From Actinomycetota bacterium (GTDB taxonomy: Bacteria; Actinomycetota; CADDZG01; WHSQ01), in assembly GCA_013695055.1 (NCBI GenBank), contig JACDBF010000432.1, forward strand, positions 1 through 6,439: a stretch of 6,439 nt of DNA, written 5' to 3'. Shown here one piece after another: positions 1-6,175 of the stretch. The notes below the pieces were generated by a model. That model was not told the DNA's origin and did not search any database. It saw only the letters and a list, made by a program, of their open reading frames with translations. The number at the start of each line of letters is the position of its first letter. Positions within the stretch are counted from its first letter, which is position 1. Both the position numbers and the translations under genes were made by a program.

Positions 1-602
1 TGGCGTGGGCCATCGCGTTGACGATGTTCGGTCTCGCGTCTCTGGCGGCGGCCGCCGGCATGCTCGGCGCCTGGACCGCCTCGTGGTTCCGCGTCTATTA
101 TCTCTTCGGCGCCGTCGTCAACGTTCCGGTTCTCGGCCTGGGGACCGTCTACCTGCTTGCCGGCAGGAGAGCCGGGGCGTGGTGTGGGGTTGTGGTGGCT
201 CTGGTGACCGTGGCTGCAAGCGTGCTCGTGTTCGCCTCCGAGCTCCAACCGGGAGCCGTTGAAGCCTTTGCCACCGAGGGGATTCCGGCCGGCTCCCAAG
301 TGATGAGTGAAGGCATTCGTCTGCTGGCGCGCGTCTGCTCGTTCGCCGGCTTCTTCGTAGTCGTAGGAGGAGCGCTGTGGTCGGCATGGAATCTGGCGCA
401 TCAAAAGCACGCGCATCTAGCGCGGCTGGTCGGCGCCAACCTGCTGATAGCGGGAGGCACGATCGTCGTGGCCCTGGGGAGCGGCTTTGCCTTCTATGGG
501 CGGGGGCTCCCGTTTGCGCTCGGCCTCCTCGCCGGCGTTTCGCTGATGTTCTCCGGGTTCCTTCGCGCCCGGCCCCCGGCCGCGGCGCGCGCGAACGCGT
601 GA
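1..602 (+). CDS. Six-helix integral membrane protein of unknown function, 5' end cut off
   Basis: The frame is already open at the first complete codon (position 3) with no stop before it, so the true start probably lies outside the window. Internal TTG (18) and ATG (24) codons are possible starts but would begin inside the first hydrophobic helix. The visible 199 residues contain about six hydrophobic segments: roughly codons 3-20, 29-53, 56-77, 112-130, 140-160 and 165-182. A conserved-looking stretch around FRVYYLFGAVVNVP and LGTVYLL (helix 2) resembles uncharacterised membrane proteins that I recall from other actinobacteria; this is from memory. The protein ends in an Ala/Arg/Pro-rich cytoplasmic-type tail. 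No catalytic motif, signal peptidase site or transporter signature is visible, so no function is assigned. The next gene starts 47 bases downstream on the same strand and may be co-transcribed. Confident as a gene, not in its role. Confidence 0.8.
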   Translation, partial: AWAIALTMFGLASLAAAAGMLGAWTASWFRVYYLFGAVVNVPVLGLGTVYLLAGRRAGAWCGVVVALVTVAASVLVFASELQPGAVEAFATEGIPAGSQVMSEGIRLLARVCSFAGFFVVVGGALWSAWNLAHQKHAHLARLVGANLLIAGGTIVVALGSGFAFYGRGLPFALGLLAGVSLMFSGFLRARPPAAARANA

Positions 603-649
603 GCGCGCGACACAACACTGGCTCACGCGTAACCGAGGGCTGGTATCTG

Positions 650-1261
650 ATGAGCACCGGCGATCTCGAGATCGAGCTGAAGCGATGGCGCTCCGAGGGG
701 GAGGACGATCTGCCACCGTCCAACGCGCTCCGCTTGAGCGTCGAGGAGGCGATCGACTACCGGAGCTCGGGAAACCTTCCCGACGACGAGAACCGCACTC
801 TCCGGCTCGTGCTGGTGACAACCGAGGCGGATGTCGCGCGACTGGGCGAGCTCCGCCTTCGCTACGAACCCGACTATCACGATCCGCCCACATGGCGCAG
901 GCAGGGATCGAAGCCGGTCAATGTAGTTCCGCTGAGGACAAAGGGAGTCGATGCTGAAGCCAAACGGGCCGGCGTCGCGCCGCTGGAGGCGGGTGAGATC
1001 GACGCGCAAGAGCCGGGGGCCTGGTGGCAAGCTCCCAACCTCGCGGAGCTGGAGGACGAGTGGTCCCGCACGGGAGCCGTCGCCGGCGTCACCGTCCCGG
1101 GCCCCTATAGGGGGTTCGTCTACAAGACGGTTCTCGGCTTGAGAGCCGCGGGCCGGGAGATCACCGCAGAGGCCATCGCAGGATCGATCGCGCGTTGGAT
1201 GCCCCCCGGGGAAGGAGAGCGGATCCGAGAAGCGCTTCTAAGAGCCAATCCCAGGAACTAG
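650..1261 (+). CDS. Conserved-looking soluble protein of unknown function (203 aa)
   Basis: I do not recognise this gene. The frame is open from 377, but the upstream part lies over the preceding membrane gene, so I chose the ATG at 650; a GAGG (635-638) sits 11 bases before it. The protein is charged, with no membrane segment or signal peptide. Three parts can be seen: an N-terminal acidic/amphipathic region (residues 1-80, with ELKRWRSEGEDDLPPSNALRL and the RLRYEPDYHDPPTWRR patch near 70-84); a low-complexity acidic/Ala linker (about 98-135, containing WW at 125-126); and a C-terminal helical region (about 153-203, VYKTVLGLRAAGREITAEAI and IARWMPPGEGERIREALLRA). Tyr/Trp/Pro-rich blocks between charged stretches suggest real conserved folds rather than chance. 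It has no Cys-metal cluster, P-loop or nuclease motif. It stands 151 bases before the aminotransferase operon and need not be functionally tied to it. Confidence 0.75.
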   Translation: MSTGDLEIELKRWRSEGEDDLPPSNALRLSVEEAIDYRSSGNLPDDENRTLRLVLVTTEADVARLGELRLRYEPDYHDPPTWRRQGSKPVNVVPLRTKGVDAEAKRAGVAPLEAGEIDAQEPGAWWQAPNLAELEDEWSRTGAVAGVTVPGPYRGFVYKTVLGLRAAGREITAEAIAGSIARWMPPGEGERIREALLRANPRN

Positions 1262-1315
1262 ATTCGATGCCCCTGCCTAAAGACAATTGCATTCCCTTGG
1301 CATTGTTAGATGGAC

Positions 1316-1362
1316 CGGACAATCCGGCCCCGCCACGTTGGATGATCGGGCAATCGGGCCCC
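1316..1362 (+). promoter_or_regulatory. Paired operator-like repeats in the 151-base control region upstream of the aminotransferase operon
   Basis: Two 16-base elements, CGGACAATCCGGCCCC (1316-1331) and CGGGCAATCGGGCCCC (1347-1362), match at 14 of 16 positions. They start 31 bases apart, about three helical turns, which places them on the same face of DNA. The first also lies in an inverted repeat, CCGGA-CAA-TCCGG (1315-1327). A related GACAAT occurs at 1282-1287 and its complement ATTGT at 1303-1307. A perfect 8-base palindrome GTGGCCAC (1383-1390) lies nearer the gene. The pattern suggests binding sites for a regulator of the downstream operon, but the regulator is not in the window. I found no convincing -35/-10 pair; TATGGT at 1367-1372 is a weak -10 candidate. 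Confidence 0.4.
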
Positions 1363-1412
1363 TGCGTATGGTCGATTAGCCTGTGGCCACGTCCTAATAG
1401 TGAGGTGAGATC

Positions 1413-2714
1413 ATGAGCGAAGAGCGCTCGTTGTTGGACAGGCACAAGGCCGTGATGCCGTCGTGGCTCGCGCTCTACTACGACGAGCCCCTGGCCCTCG
1501 ATCGAGGTGAGGGTTGCTACGTGTGGGGCTCGGACGGCGAGAAGTATCTTGACTTCTTTGGCGGGATCCTAACGACGATGACCGGCCACAGCGTCCCAGA
1601 GGTCGTGGACGCTATCAACGAGCAGGCTGCGCGCATTCTTCACAGCTCGACCCTGTATCTCATCGAGCCGGCGATAGAGCTCGCCGAGAAGATCATCGAG
1701 CTCTCTCCGGTCGATGATGCCCGCGCCTTCTTCGTGTGCTCCGGGACCGAGGCCAATGAAGCGGCGATGCTCCTCGCGACCACCTACCGGCGCTCCAACC
1801 AGGTGATCGCCCTGCGGAATAGCTACCACGGCCGCTCGTTTGCGGCCGTCGCCGTCACCGGGAACCGAGGATGGTCGGCGTCGAGCCTGTCGCCGGTCAA
1901 CGTTAGCTACGTGCAAAACGGCTACCGGTATCGGAGTCCGTTCGGCCATCTCTCAGACAGCGACTTCATAAAAGCGTGCGCCGACGACTTGCGAAACATC
2001 ATCGAGACCACTACATCGGGTGACGTCGCTTGCATGATCGCCGAGCCGATCCAGGGCGTGGGCGGTTTCGCCACTCCCCCCGACGGCTTCTTCGCGGCCT
2101 TGAAGGAGGTGCTCGACGAGTACGGGATTCTCCTCATCTCCGATGAGGTGCAGACGGGCTGGGGCCGGACGGGTGATCACTTCTGGGGAATCGAGGCCCA
2201 CGATGTGAGGCCCGACATCATGACGTTCGCCAAGGGAATCGGCAATGGGCTGGCGCTCGGAGGTGTGGTGGCGCGCGCCGACATCATGGATTCGGTCCAC
2301 GCCAACTCGATCTCAACCTTTGGCGGCAATCCCTTGTCGACCGCAGGGGCCCTTGCGAACCTCAATTACCTGCTCGACAACGATCTCCAAACAAATGCCC
2401 GCAAGGTCGGCGAGCATCTGTTCGTCCGCCTGCGTGAGCTGGCCGAGAAGCACCCCATGATCGGTGACGTGAGGGGCAAGGGCTTGATGCTTGGCGTCGA
2501 GCTCGTAGTTCCGGGGGGTAAGGAGCCCGATGCCGGCGCCGCCGGAAAAGTCATGGAGCAAGCGAGAAAGGGGGGCCTGCTCATCGGCAAGGGGGGACTC
2601 TACGGCAACGTCGTACGCATGGCCCCCCCGCTGAGCCTCACGCTCGAGCAAGCCGACGATGGTTTTGAGGCACTCTCTCGAGCTATTGCCATAGTGTCCG
2701 AAGAGGCTCGATGA
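1413..2714 (+). CDS. Class III PLP-dependent aminotransferase (omega-amino acid / 3-aminoisobutyrate or beta-alanine type)
   Basis: Fold-type I, class III (omega) aminotransferase that moves an amino group from a terminal or beta amine to a keto acid, cytoplasmic. The 433 residues are the normal family length. Visible hallmarks are SGTEANE (110-116), which binds PLP phosphate; YHGRS (138-142) with the ring-stacking Tyr; E211 in the AEPIQG block; DEVQTG (244-249) with D244 for the PLP ring nitrogen; Schiff-base lysine K274 in AKGIGNG; TFGGNP (302-307); and R402 in VRMAPPL, the usual carboxylate-binding Arg. The ATG at 1413 is supported by GAGGTGA (1402-1408). The gene overlaps the next by four bases (ATGA), so translation is coupled. 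The dehydrogenase partner points to beta-alanine or 3-aminoisobutyrate as donor, with pyruvate or glyoxylate as likely acceptor (AGXT2-like). 4-aminobutyrate transaminase is the main alternative. Family is certain; substrate is inferred. Confidence 0.93.
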   Translation: MSEERSLLDRHKAVMPSWLALYYDEPLALDRGEGCYVWGSDGEKYLDFFGGILTTMTGHSVPEVVDAINEQAARILHSSTLYLIEPAIELAEKIIELSPVDDARAFFVCSGTEANEAAMLLATTYRRSNQVIALRNSYHGRSFAAVAVTGNRGWSASSLSPVNVSYVQNGYRYRSPFGHLSDSDFIKACADDLRNIIETTTSGDVACMIAEPIQGVGGFATPPDGFFAALKEVLDEYGILLISDEVQTGWGRTGDHFWGIEAHDVRPDIMTFAKGIGNGLALGGVVARADIMDSVHANSISTFGGNPLSTAGALANLNYLLDNDLQTNARKVGEHLFVRLRELAEKHPMIGDVRGKGLMLGVELVVPGGKEPDAGAAGKVMEQARKGGLLIGKGGLYGNVVRMAPPLSLTLEQADDGFEALSRAIAIVSEEAR

Positions 2715-4201
2715 AGCTGATCAATCACTGGATCGACGGCCGCCCGGTCGAGGACAAGCCCGAACGTGCAGGCGATGTCTACGATCCGGCCACGGGTGAG
2801 ACTCAAGCTCAAGTGGCGTACGCGACGCCTGGCACGGTCGACCGCGCCGTTGCAGCGGCCAAGAGGGCGTTGCCGGAGTGGGCCGACGTGCCGCTCGCTC
2901 ACAAGGCCCGCATCATGTTCGCGTTTCGTGAGCTCGTCGAAAAGAACAAGCAAGAGCTGGGCAGGATCATCACCTCCGAGCATGGCAAGGTAGTCGGCGA
3001 CGCGGCCGGAGAAGTGGCGCGCGGCCAGGAGGTAGTCGAGTTCGCCTGCGGAATTCCGCATTTGCTGAAGGGTGAGTTCTCCGAGAACGTCTCCTCGCGC
3101 GTCGACAGCTACTCGATCAGGCAGCCGGTCGGCGTCGTGGCAGGCATAACGCCTTTCAACTTCCCGGTGATGGTTCCGATGTGGATGTTTCCTATCGCTA
3201 TCGCGTGTGGAAACACCTTCATCTTGAAACCTTCCGAGAAAGACCCCTCACCATCCAACTTCATCGGCGAGCTGTGGGCCGAGGCAGGTCTACCTGCGGG
3301 CGTCTTCAACGTCGTTCACGGCGACAAGGTGGCCGTCGACGGCTTGCTCGAGCACCCGGATGTCTCGGCGATCAGCTCGGTCGGCTCTACGCCGGTAGCT
3401 CGCTACATCTACGAGACGGCGGCGCGCAATGGAAAACGTGTGCAGGCGCTCGGTGGCGCGAAGAACCACATGGTCGTGTTGCCGGACGCCGACCTCGACC
3501 TCGCCGCCGACTCGATCGTCGGAGCGGCCTATGGATCGGCGGGACAGCGCTGCATGGCGATCTCCGCGGTCGTGGCCGTGGGCGCGGCCGGCGATGAGCT
3601 GATCGACCGCGTAAGGGAACGAGTGGACTCCCTCGAGGTCGGGCCCGGTTCCGACCCGGCCTCCGAGATGGGCCCGCTGGTCACCGGACGGCATCGCGAC
3701 AAGGTCGCGTCTTACATAGAAACCGGCTTATCCGAAGGAGCCGATCTCGTGATCGACAACCGCGAGATGAAGGTCGATGGTCATGAGAACGGGTTCTTTC
3801 TCGGCCCCTGTCTCTTCGACGAGGTGACCACCGAGATGTCCGTTTACAAGGACGAGATCTTCGGACCGGTGCTCGTGATGCTGCGGGCGAGCACCTACGA
3901 CGAGGCCATCCAGATCGTCAACTCGAACCGGTATGGCAACGGCACGGCCATCTTCACCAACGACGGAGGTGCCGCGCGCAAGTTTCAGCGCGAGGTCGAG
4001 GTCGGCATGGTCGGCATCAACGTTCCCATCCCAGTGCCGATGGCGTTCTACTCGTTCGGTGGCTGGAAAGACTCGTTGTTTGGAGACACGCACGTCCACG
4101 GTGGCGAAGGCGTGAAGTTCTACACGCGCCAGAAGACGGTGACGTCTCGCTGGCCCGATCCCGAGCAACGCGGCGTGAACCTCGGCTTCCCCCAGAATTA
4201 A
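2711..4201 (+). CDS. mmsA: CoA-acylating methylmalonate-/malonate-semialdehyde dehydrogenase
   Basis: Aldehyde dehydrogenase superfamily enzyme of the MmsA/IolA branch. It oxidises (methyl)malonate semialdehyde with NAD+ and CoA, releasing CO2 and giving propionyl-CoA or acetyl-CoA; cytoplasmic. At 496 residues it is full length. Seen in the protein: the substrate/oxyanion Asn in TPFNFP (N150), the cofactor Lys in ILKPSE (K173), VGSTPVA (224-230), ALGGAKNH (246-253), the catalytic Cys C281 in GQRCMA, and EIFGPV (382-387). Hydrolytic ALDHs have a Glu in the equivalent ELGGK block; here that position is Ala, as expected for the CoA-dependent branch. The ATG at 2711 lies in the aminotransferase stop (ATGA) with AAGAGG at 2701-2706. 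One oddity: residue 223 is Ser where family members I know have Phe (ISFVGST). Pairing with the aminotransferase suggests terminal steps of pyrimidine or valine breakdown; an inositol role is less likely here. Confidence 0.93.
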   Translation: MKLINHWIDGRPVEDKPERAGDVYDPATGETQAQVAYATPGTVDRAVAAAKRALPEWADVPLAHKARIMFAFRELVEKNKQELGRIITSEHGKVVGDAAGEVARGQEVVEFACGIPHLLKGEFSENVSSRVDSYSIRQPVGVVAGITPFNFPVMVPMWMFPIAIACGNTFILKPSEKDPSPSNFIGELWAEAGLPAGVFNVVHGDKVAVDGLLEHPDVSAISSVGSTPVARYIYETAARNGKRVQALGGAKNHMVVLPDADLDLAADSIVGAAYGSAGQRCMAISAVVAVGAAGDELIDRVRERVDSLEVGPGSDPASEMGPLVTGRHRDKVASYIETGLSEGADLVIDNREMKVDGHENGFFLGPCLFDEVTTEMSVYKDEIFGPVLVMLRASTYDEAIQIVNSNRYGNGTAIFTNDGGAARKFQREVEVGMVGINVPIPVPMAFYSFGGWKDSLFGDTHVHGGEGVKFYTRQKTVTSRWPDPEQRGVNLGFPQN

Positions 4202-4230
4202 CGGCTCCTAAGCGGCGCCGCGGCCGTTTA
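4198..4230 (+). terminator. Possible stem-loop in the gap after mmsA
   Basis: The short gap begins at the mmsA stop codon. AACGGC (4200-4205) can pair with GCCGTT (4223-4228), and a perfect 10-base palindrome GCGGCGCCGC (4212-4221) sits in the loop. There is no run of T after the stem, so this is not a classical intrinsic terminator. It could be a weak terminator or a 3'-end protecting structure, or chance in GC-rich DNA. Confidence 0.25.
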
Positions 4231-4241
4231 CCGTGTCCGCC

Positions 4242-5132
4242 ATGCGATCCATCGAGCGGGGAGCGCTCGCCCAGCTGGCTCTCATCGGCATCGCTGCGGT
4301 CTGGGGTCTCACCTTTGTCATGGTGCAAGATGCCCTTGCCGTCATCCCCGTCTTGACCTTCCTCGCCTATCGGTTCCTCACGGCGGCTGCGCTCGTTGGA
4401 GTCATCTTTCGACGCGAGCTCAAACGTTTGTCGCGCGATGGACGCCGAGCGGGAATCGCCATGGGAACGTTCTTGATGGTTGGCTACGTTTTCCAAACCT
4501 TTGGACTCGAACGTACGACCGCCTCCAACACAGGCTTTATAACCGGACTCTTCGTCGTGCTGACTCCGATCTTCGGCGCTGTGATCTTGGGCCAGAGAGC
4601 GGGTGTGGTGGCGTGGACCGCGGCTCTGATATCGGCGGCCGGTCTCTTTCTGTTGTCCGGCACCGGCGGCAAGCTACATCTCGCCGGCGACGGCCTCGTG
4701 CTCGTAACCGCGTGCTCCTTCGCGTTCCATATTCTCGCGACCGACCGAGCCGTCGCCAAGCACGATGTCGGAGCCCTGCTTGCGGTCCAGCTCGCGGTCT
4801 GCGGCGTGGTGCCGTTTGTGGTCGCTGCGCTGGTTGGTGATCTCGAGATTCCGTCTTCCGCAACGGTGTGGAGCGCGCTGGCGGTCACGTCGATCGTCGC
4901 CAGCGCCCTGGGATTTTTCGTGCAGACCTATGCGCAGCGCCATGCTCCTCCGGCGAGGACCGCGCTCATCCTTGCAAGTGAGCCCGCGTTCGCGGGCCTG
5001 TTCGCCTATCTCCTGAAGGACGAGAGCCTCTCTCTTCTAGGGTGGCTGGGCGCGCTGCTGATATTGGCCTCTATCGCGGCGGTGGAGGCCGTCCCCTACC
5101 TGCGCCCTGCGCGCCCTCTTCCCGAAGGATGA
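4242..5132 (+). CDS. EamA/DMT-superfamily transporter (10-helix drug/metabolite exporter type)
   Basis: Inner-membrane permease of the drug/metabolite transporter superfamily with two tandem EamA repeats, about residues 10-140 and 148-283, giving ten predicted helices. The typical first-repeat signature AAVWGLTFVMVQDAL (18-32) is followed by the conserved YRFLTAA segment (43-49) and GLERTTASNTGFITGLFVVLTP (88-109, interrupted here only as a position guide). The second repeat has the family's ALILASEPAFAGLFAYLL segment (241-258). The 296-residue length is standard. Start is uncertain: ATG at 4242 or GTG at 4233 (three codons longer), neither with a good ribosome site. Substrate cannot be read from sequence; members export amino acids, metabolites or drugs. 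It follows mmsA by 40 bases, so it may be the operon's last part or a separate unit. Its stop overlaps the next start (ATGA at 5129-5132). Confidence 0.88.
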   Translation: MRSIERGALAQLALIGIAAVWGLTFVMVQDALAVIPVLTFLAYRFLTAAALVGVIFRRELKRLSRDGRRAGIAMGTFLMVGYVFQTFGLERTTASNTGFITGLFVVLTPIFGAVILGQRAGVVAWTAALISAAGLFLLSGTGGKLHLAGDGLVLVTACSFAFHILATDRAVAKHDVGALLAVQLAVCGVVPFVVAALVGDLEIPSSATVWSALAVTSIVASALGFFVQTYAQRHAPPARTALILASEPAFAGLFAYLLKDESLSLLGWLGALLILASIAAVEAVPYLRPARPLPEG

Positions 5133-6175
5133 CTCCGGCCCCCGCTCTTGCGCGTGACCATCCGGCTCTGGCGGGGTTTGCGCTCGCTTACCTGATCGGA
5201 TTCTCGGCGGTTGCAATCGCTGCCGGTAATACCGAAGGAGTCGTCTACCTGGTTGCGATCTCGCTCGCCTTCTTCGGCATGGTCGTCGTGTACGCACACG
5301 TTGAGATCGCTCCGGCCGTTCTCTGGGGTCTATCGATTTGGGGCCTGCTCCATATGGCGGGCGGTCTCGTTCACGTCGATGGGGAAGTGCTCTACGGCTT
5401 TCAGCTGATCCCGGTCGTGCTCAGATTCGATCAGGCCGTGCATGCTTTCGGCTTCGGCTTTGCGACACTGGCCGCGTGGCAGGGTTTGCGGCCGTGGATC
5501 CGGGCCGAGCGCAAGATGACGGGCTGCCTTTACTTTCTCATCGCGCTCATGGGCATGGGTGTAGGCGCCGCAAACGAGGTGCTCGAGTTCGCGGTCACGC
5601 GCGTGTCCGACAGCACGAACGTCGGCGGCTACGAAAATACGGGCTGGGACCTCGTCTTCAACACCTTCGGCGCCATTACGGCGACCCTGTGGATAAAAGG
5701 GCGCGAGTCCAAGGGGAGAGGCATTGCCCCACGGACGGGTGCGATTCCAAACAACGCCGGCGCGCGCCGCGAATATGAGCGTGCTATCCGAACGGAAGGA
5801 AGCCTTCGGCCCCCTCTAGGAGAGGCGCGCACCGGATCGGGGCCGGCCTCGAGGGGAATTTTCACTGAAACCGAAGCGGGCCGATGGATCGAGCCGCGTG
5901 AGAGGAGCCCGAGAATCTTTACCCTCGAGACTCGGTCCGCCCGGACGTCACCGGACGGTAGCGTCGATGCAGTACCACTCCCTGACTCCCGATGGGGCGA
6001 CGCCGTAGCCCGGCACTCCGGCGGTGCCGTCGATGACCCTATCCCCGACGAGGGGCCGCAAGAAGGCCGGCAACGAAGCGGTCGCCGGACGCAAAGCCGG
6101 CGCCCGCGATGGTCCCCTCGAGACGCACGCGGCGTCCCCCTCTATCGAACATACGTTCTATGCTGGGGGTTATGA
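5129..6175 (+). CDS. YjdF/DUF2238 family inner-membrane protein with an anomalous C-terminal tail
   Basis: Function of the family is unknown. The ATG at 5129 lies in the exporter's stop codon (ATGA). A GTG at 5042 is in frame but far inside the exporter gene. Residues 1-190 match the DUF2238 pattern seen in E. coli YjdF: several membrane helices (about 14-32, 38-56, 61-80, 104-117, 131-148, 172-188), a RFDQAVHAFGFG block (99-110; YDRLGHFFQGF in YjdF), NEVLEF (149-154) and GYENTGWDLVFN (167-178; DTQWDM in YjdF). Conserved H75, D101, H105, E150, E153 and D174 lie at membrane edges and could be polar or metal-binding sites. The family normally ends just after this point. Here the frame runs on for about 158 more residues, rich in Arg, Pro, Gly and Ser, to a TGA overlapping the next ATG. 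That tail uses rarer codons (AGA, AGG, CGA, CTA) and is probably not translated as a native domain; a lost stop or a frameshift near 5690-5700 could explain it. Confidence 0.8.
   Translation: MTPAPALARDHPALAGFALAYLIGFSAVAIAAGNTEGVVYLVAISLAFFGMVVVYAHVEIAPAVLWGLSIWGLLHMAGGLVHVDGEVLYGFQLIPVVLRFDQAVHAFGFGFATLAAWQGLRPWIRAERKMTGCLYFLIALMGMGVGAANEVLEFAVTRVSDSTNVGGYENTGWDLVFNTFGAITATLWIKGRESKGRGIAPRTGAIPNNAGARREYERAIRTEGSLRPPLGEARTGSGPASRGIFTETEAGRWIEPRERSPRIFTLETRSARTSPDGSVDAVPLPDSRWGDAVARHSGGAVDDPIPDEGPQEGRQRSGRRTQSRRPRWSPRDARGVPLYRTYVLCWGL
5700..6140 (+). other. Stop-free but non-coding-looking stretch between the YjdF core and the SOS promoter
   Basis: No other gene can be supported here. One frame stays open as the YjdF tail, but its third positions are less GC-biased than in the core of the same gene and its composition resembles no known domain. 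Visible structure: stem-loops at 5788-5809 and 5813-5825; an inverted repeat CGGCAC/GTGCCG (6011-6016 and 6024-6029, loop of 7); two imperfect copies of CGGTRSCGTCGATG (5956-5969 and 6022-6035, 12 of 14 identical); a repeated CCGGACG (5945 region and 5951-5957); and GCCGGC pairing arms (6066-6071 and 6096-6101) around GGACGCAAAGCC (6087-6098). It may hold the end of the upstream transcript and a leader or regulatory RNA, or it may be decayed coding sequence. Confidence 0.4.
5788..5825 (+). other. Two adjacent stem-loops after the YjdF core
   Basis: CCGAA-C-GG (5788-5795) pairs with CC-TTCGG (5803-5809) around a seven-base loop, leaving one bulged C. Immediately after it, CCTCT (5813-5817) pairs with AGAGG (5821-5825) around AGG. 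They lie about 95 bases after the expected end of the YjdF domain, a plausible place for transcript-end structures. There is no T run, so intrinsic termination is not demonstrated. Confidence 0.25.
6145..6160 (+). promoter_or_regulatory. LexA-binding site (SOS box) of the Gram-positive/actinobacterial type
   Basis: TCGAACATACGTTCTA fits the Gram-positive LexA consensus CGAACRNRYGTTYC at every position of CGAACATACGTTC and misses only the last base (T instead of C). The core half sites GAAC (6147-6150) and GTTC (6155-6158) have the required four-base spacing, and T6145/A6160 and A6144/T6161 extend the symmetry. It ends 12 bases before the ATG of the radical SAM gene and touches a -10-like TATGCT. 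LexA bound here would block that promoter, and DNA damage would release it. Confidence 0.8.
6159..6164 (+). promoter_or_regulatory. Candidate -10 element of the SOS-controlled promoter
   Basis: TATGCT fits the TANNNT pattern of housekeeping -10 elements and overlaps the right edge of the LexA box. A transcript from it would begin at about 6171-6172, at or next to the ATG at 6172, so the message would be leaderless, a common arrangement in actinobacteria. No good -35 hexamer is seen about 17 bases upstream (6136-6141 is C-rich). Confidence 0.4.

Noticed and set aside
377..649. N-terminal extension of the unknown 203-residue protein
   Set aside because: This part overlaps the membrane protein gene in another frame and is Arg/Pro/Ala-rich without structure; the ATG at 650 has a ribosome-site-like GAGG.
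118..723. Minus-strand open frame of about 200 codons over the first membrane gene
   Set aside because: It is the reverse shadow of a well-formed membrane protein gene; its product is Arg/Ser/Pro-rich with no domain, as expected for an antisense frame in GC-rich DNA.
1297..1325. TTGGCA (1297-1302) as a -35 element for the aminotransferase promoter
   Set aside because: At a 17-base spacing the -10 position reads CAATCC, which does not fit; no convincing housekeeping promoter could be built from it.
4017..4496. Minus-strand frame of 159 codons spanning the mmsA end and exporter start
   Set aside because: It crosses two clear + strand genes and encodes a low-complexity Ser/Arg/Asp-rich product with no recognisable motif.
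5042..5128. GTG at 5042 as start of the YjdF-like protein
   Set aside because: It would put 29 codons inside the exporter gene with a Gly/Arg/Pro-rich leader; the ATG at 5129 gives the usual four-base overlap and a normal family N-terminus.
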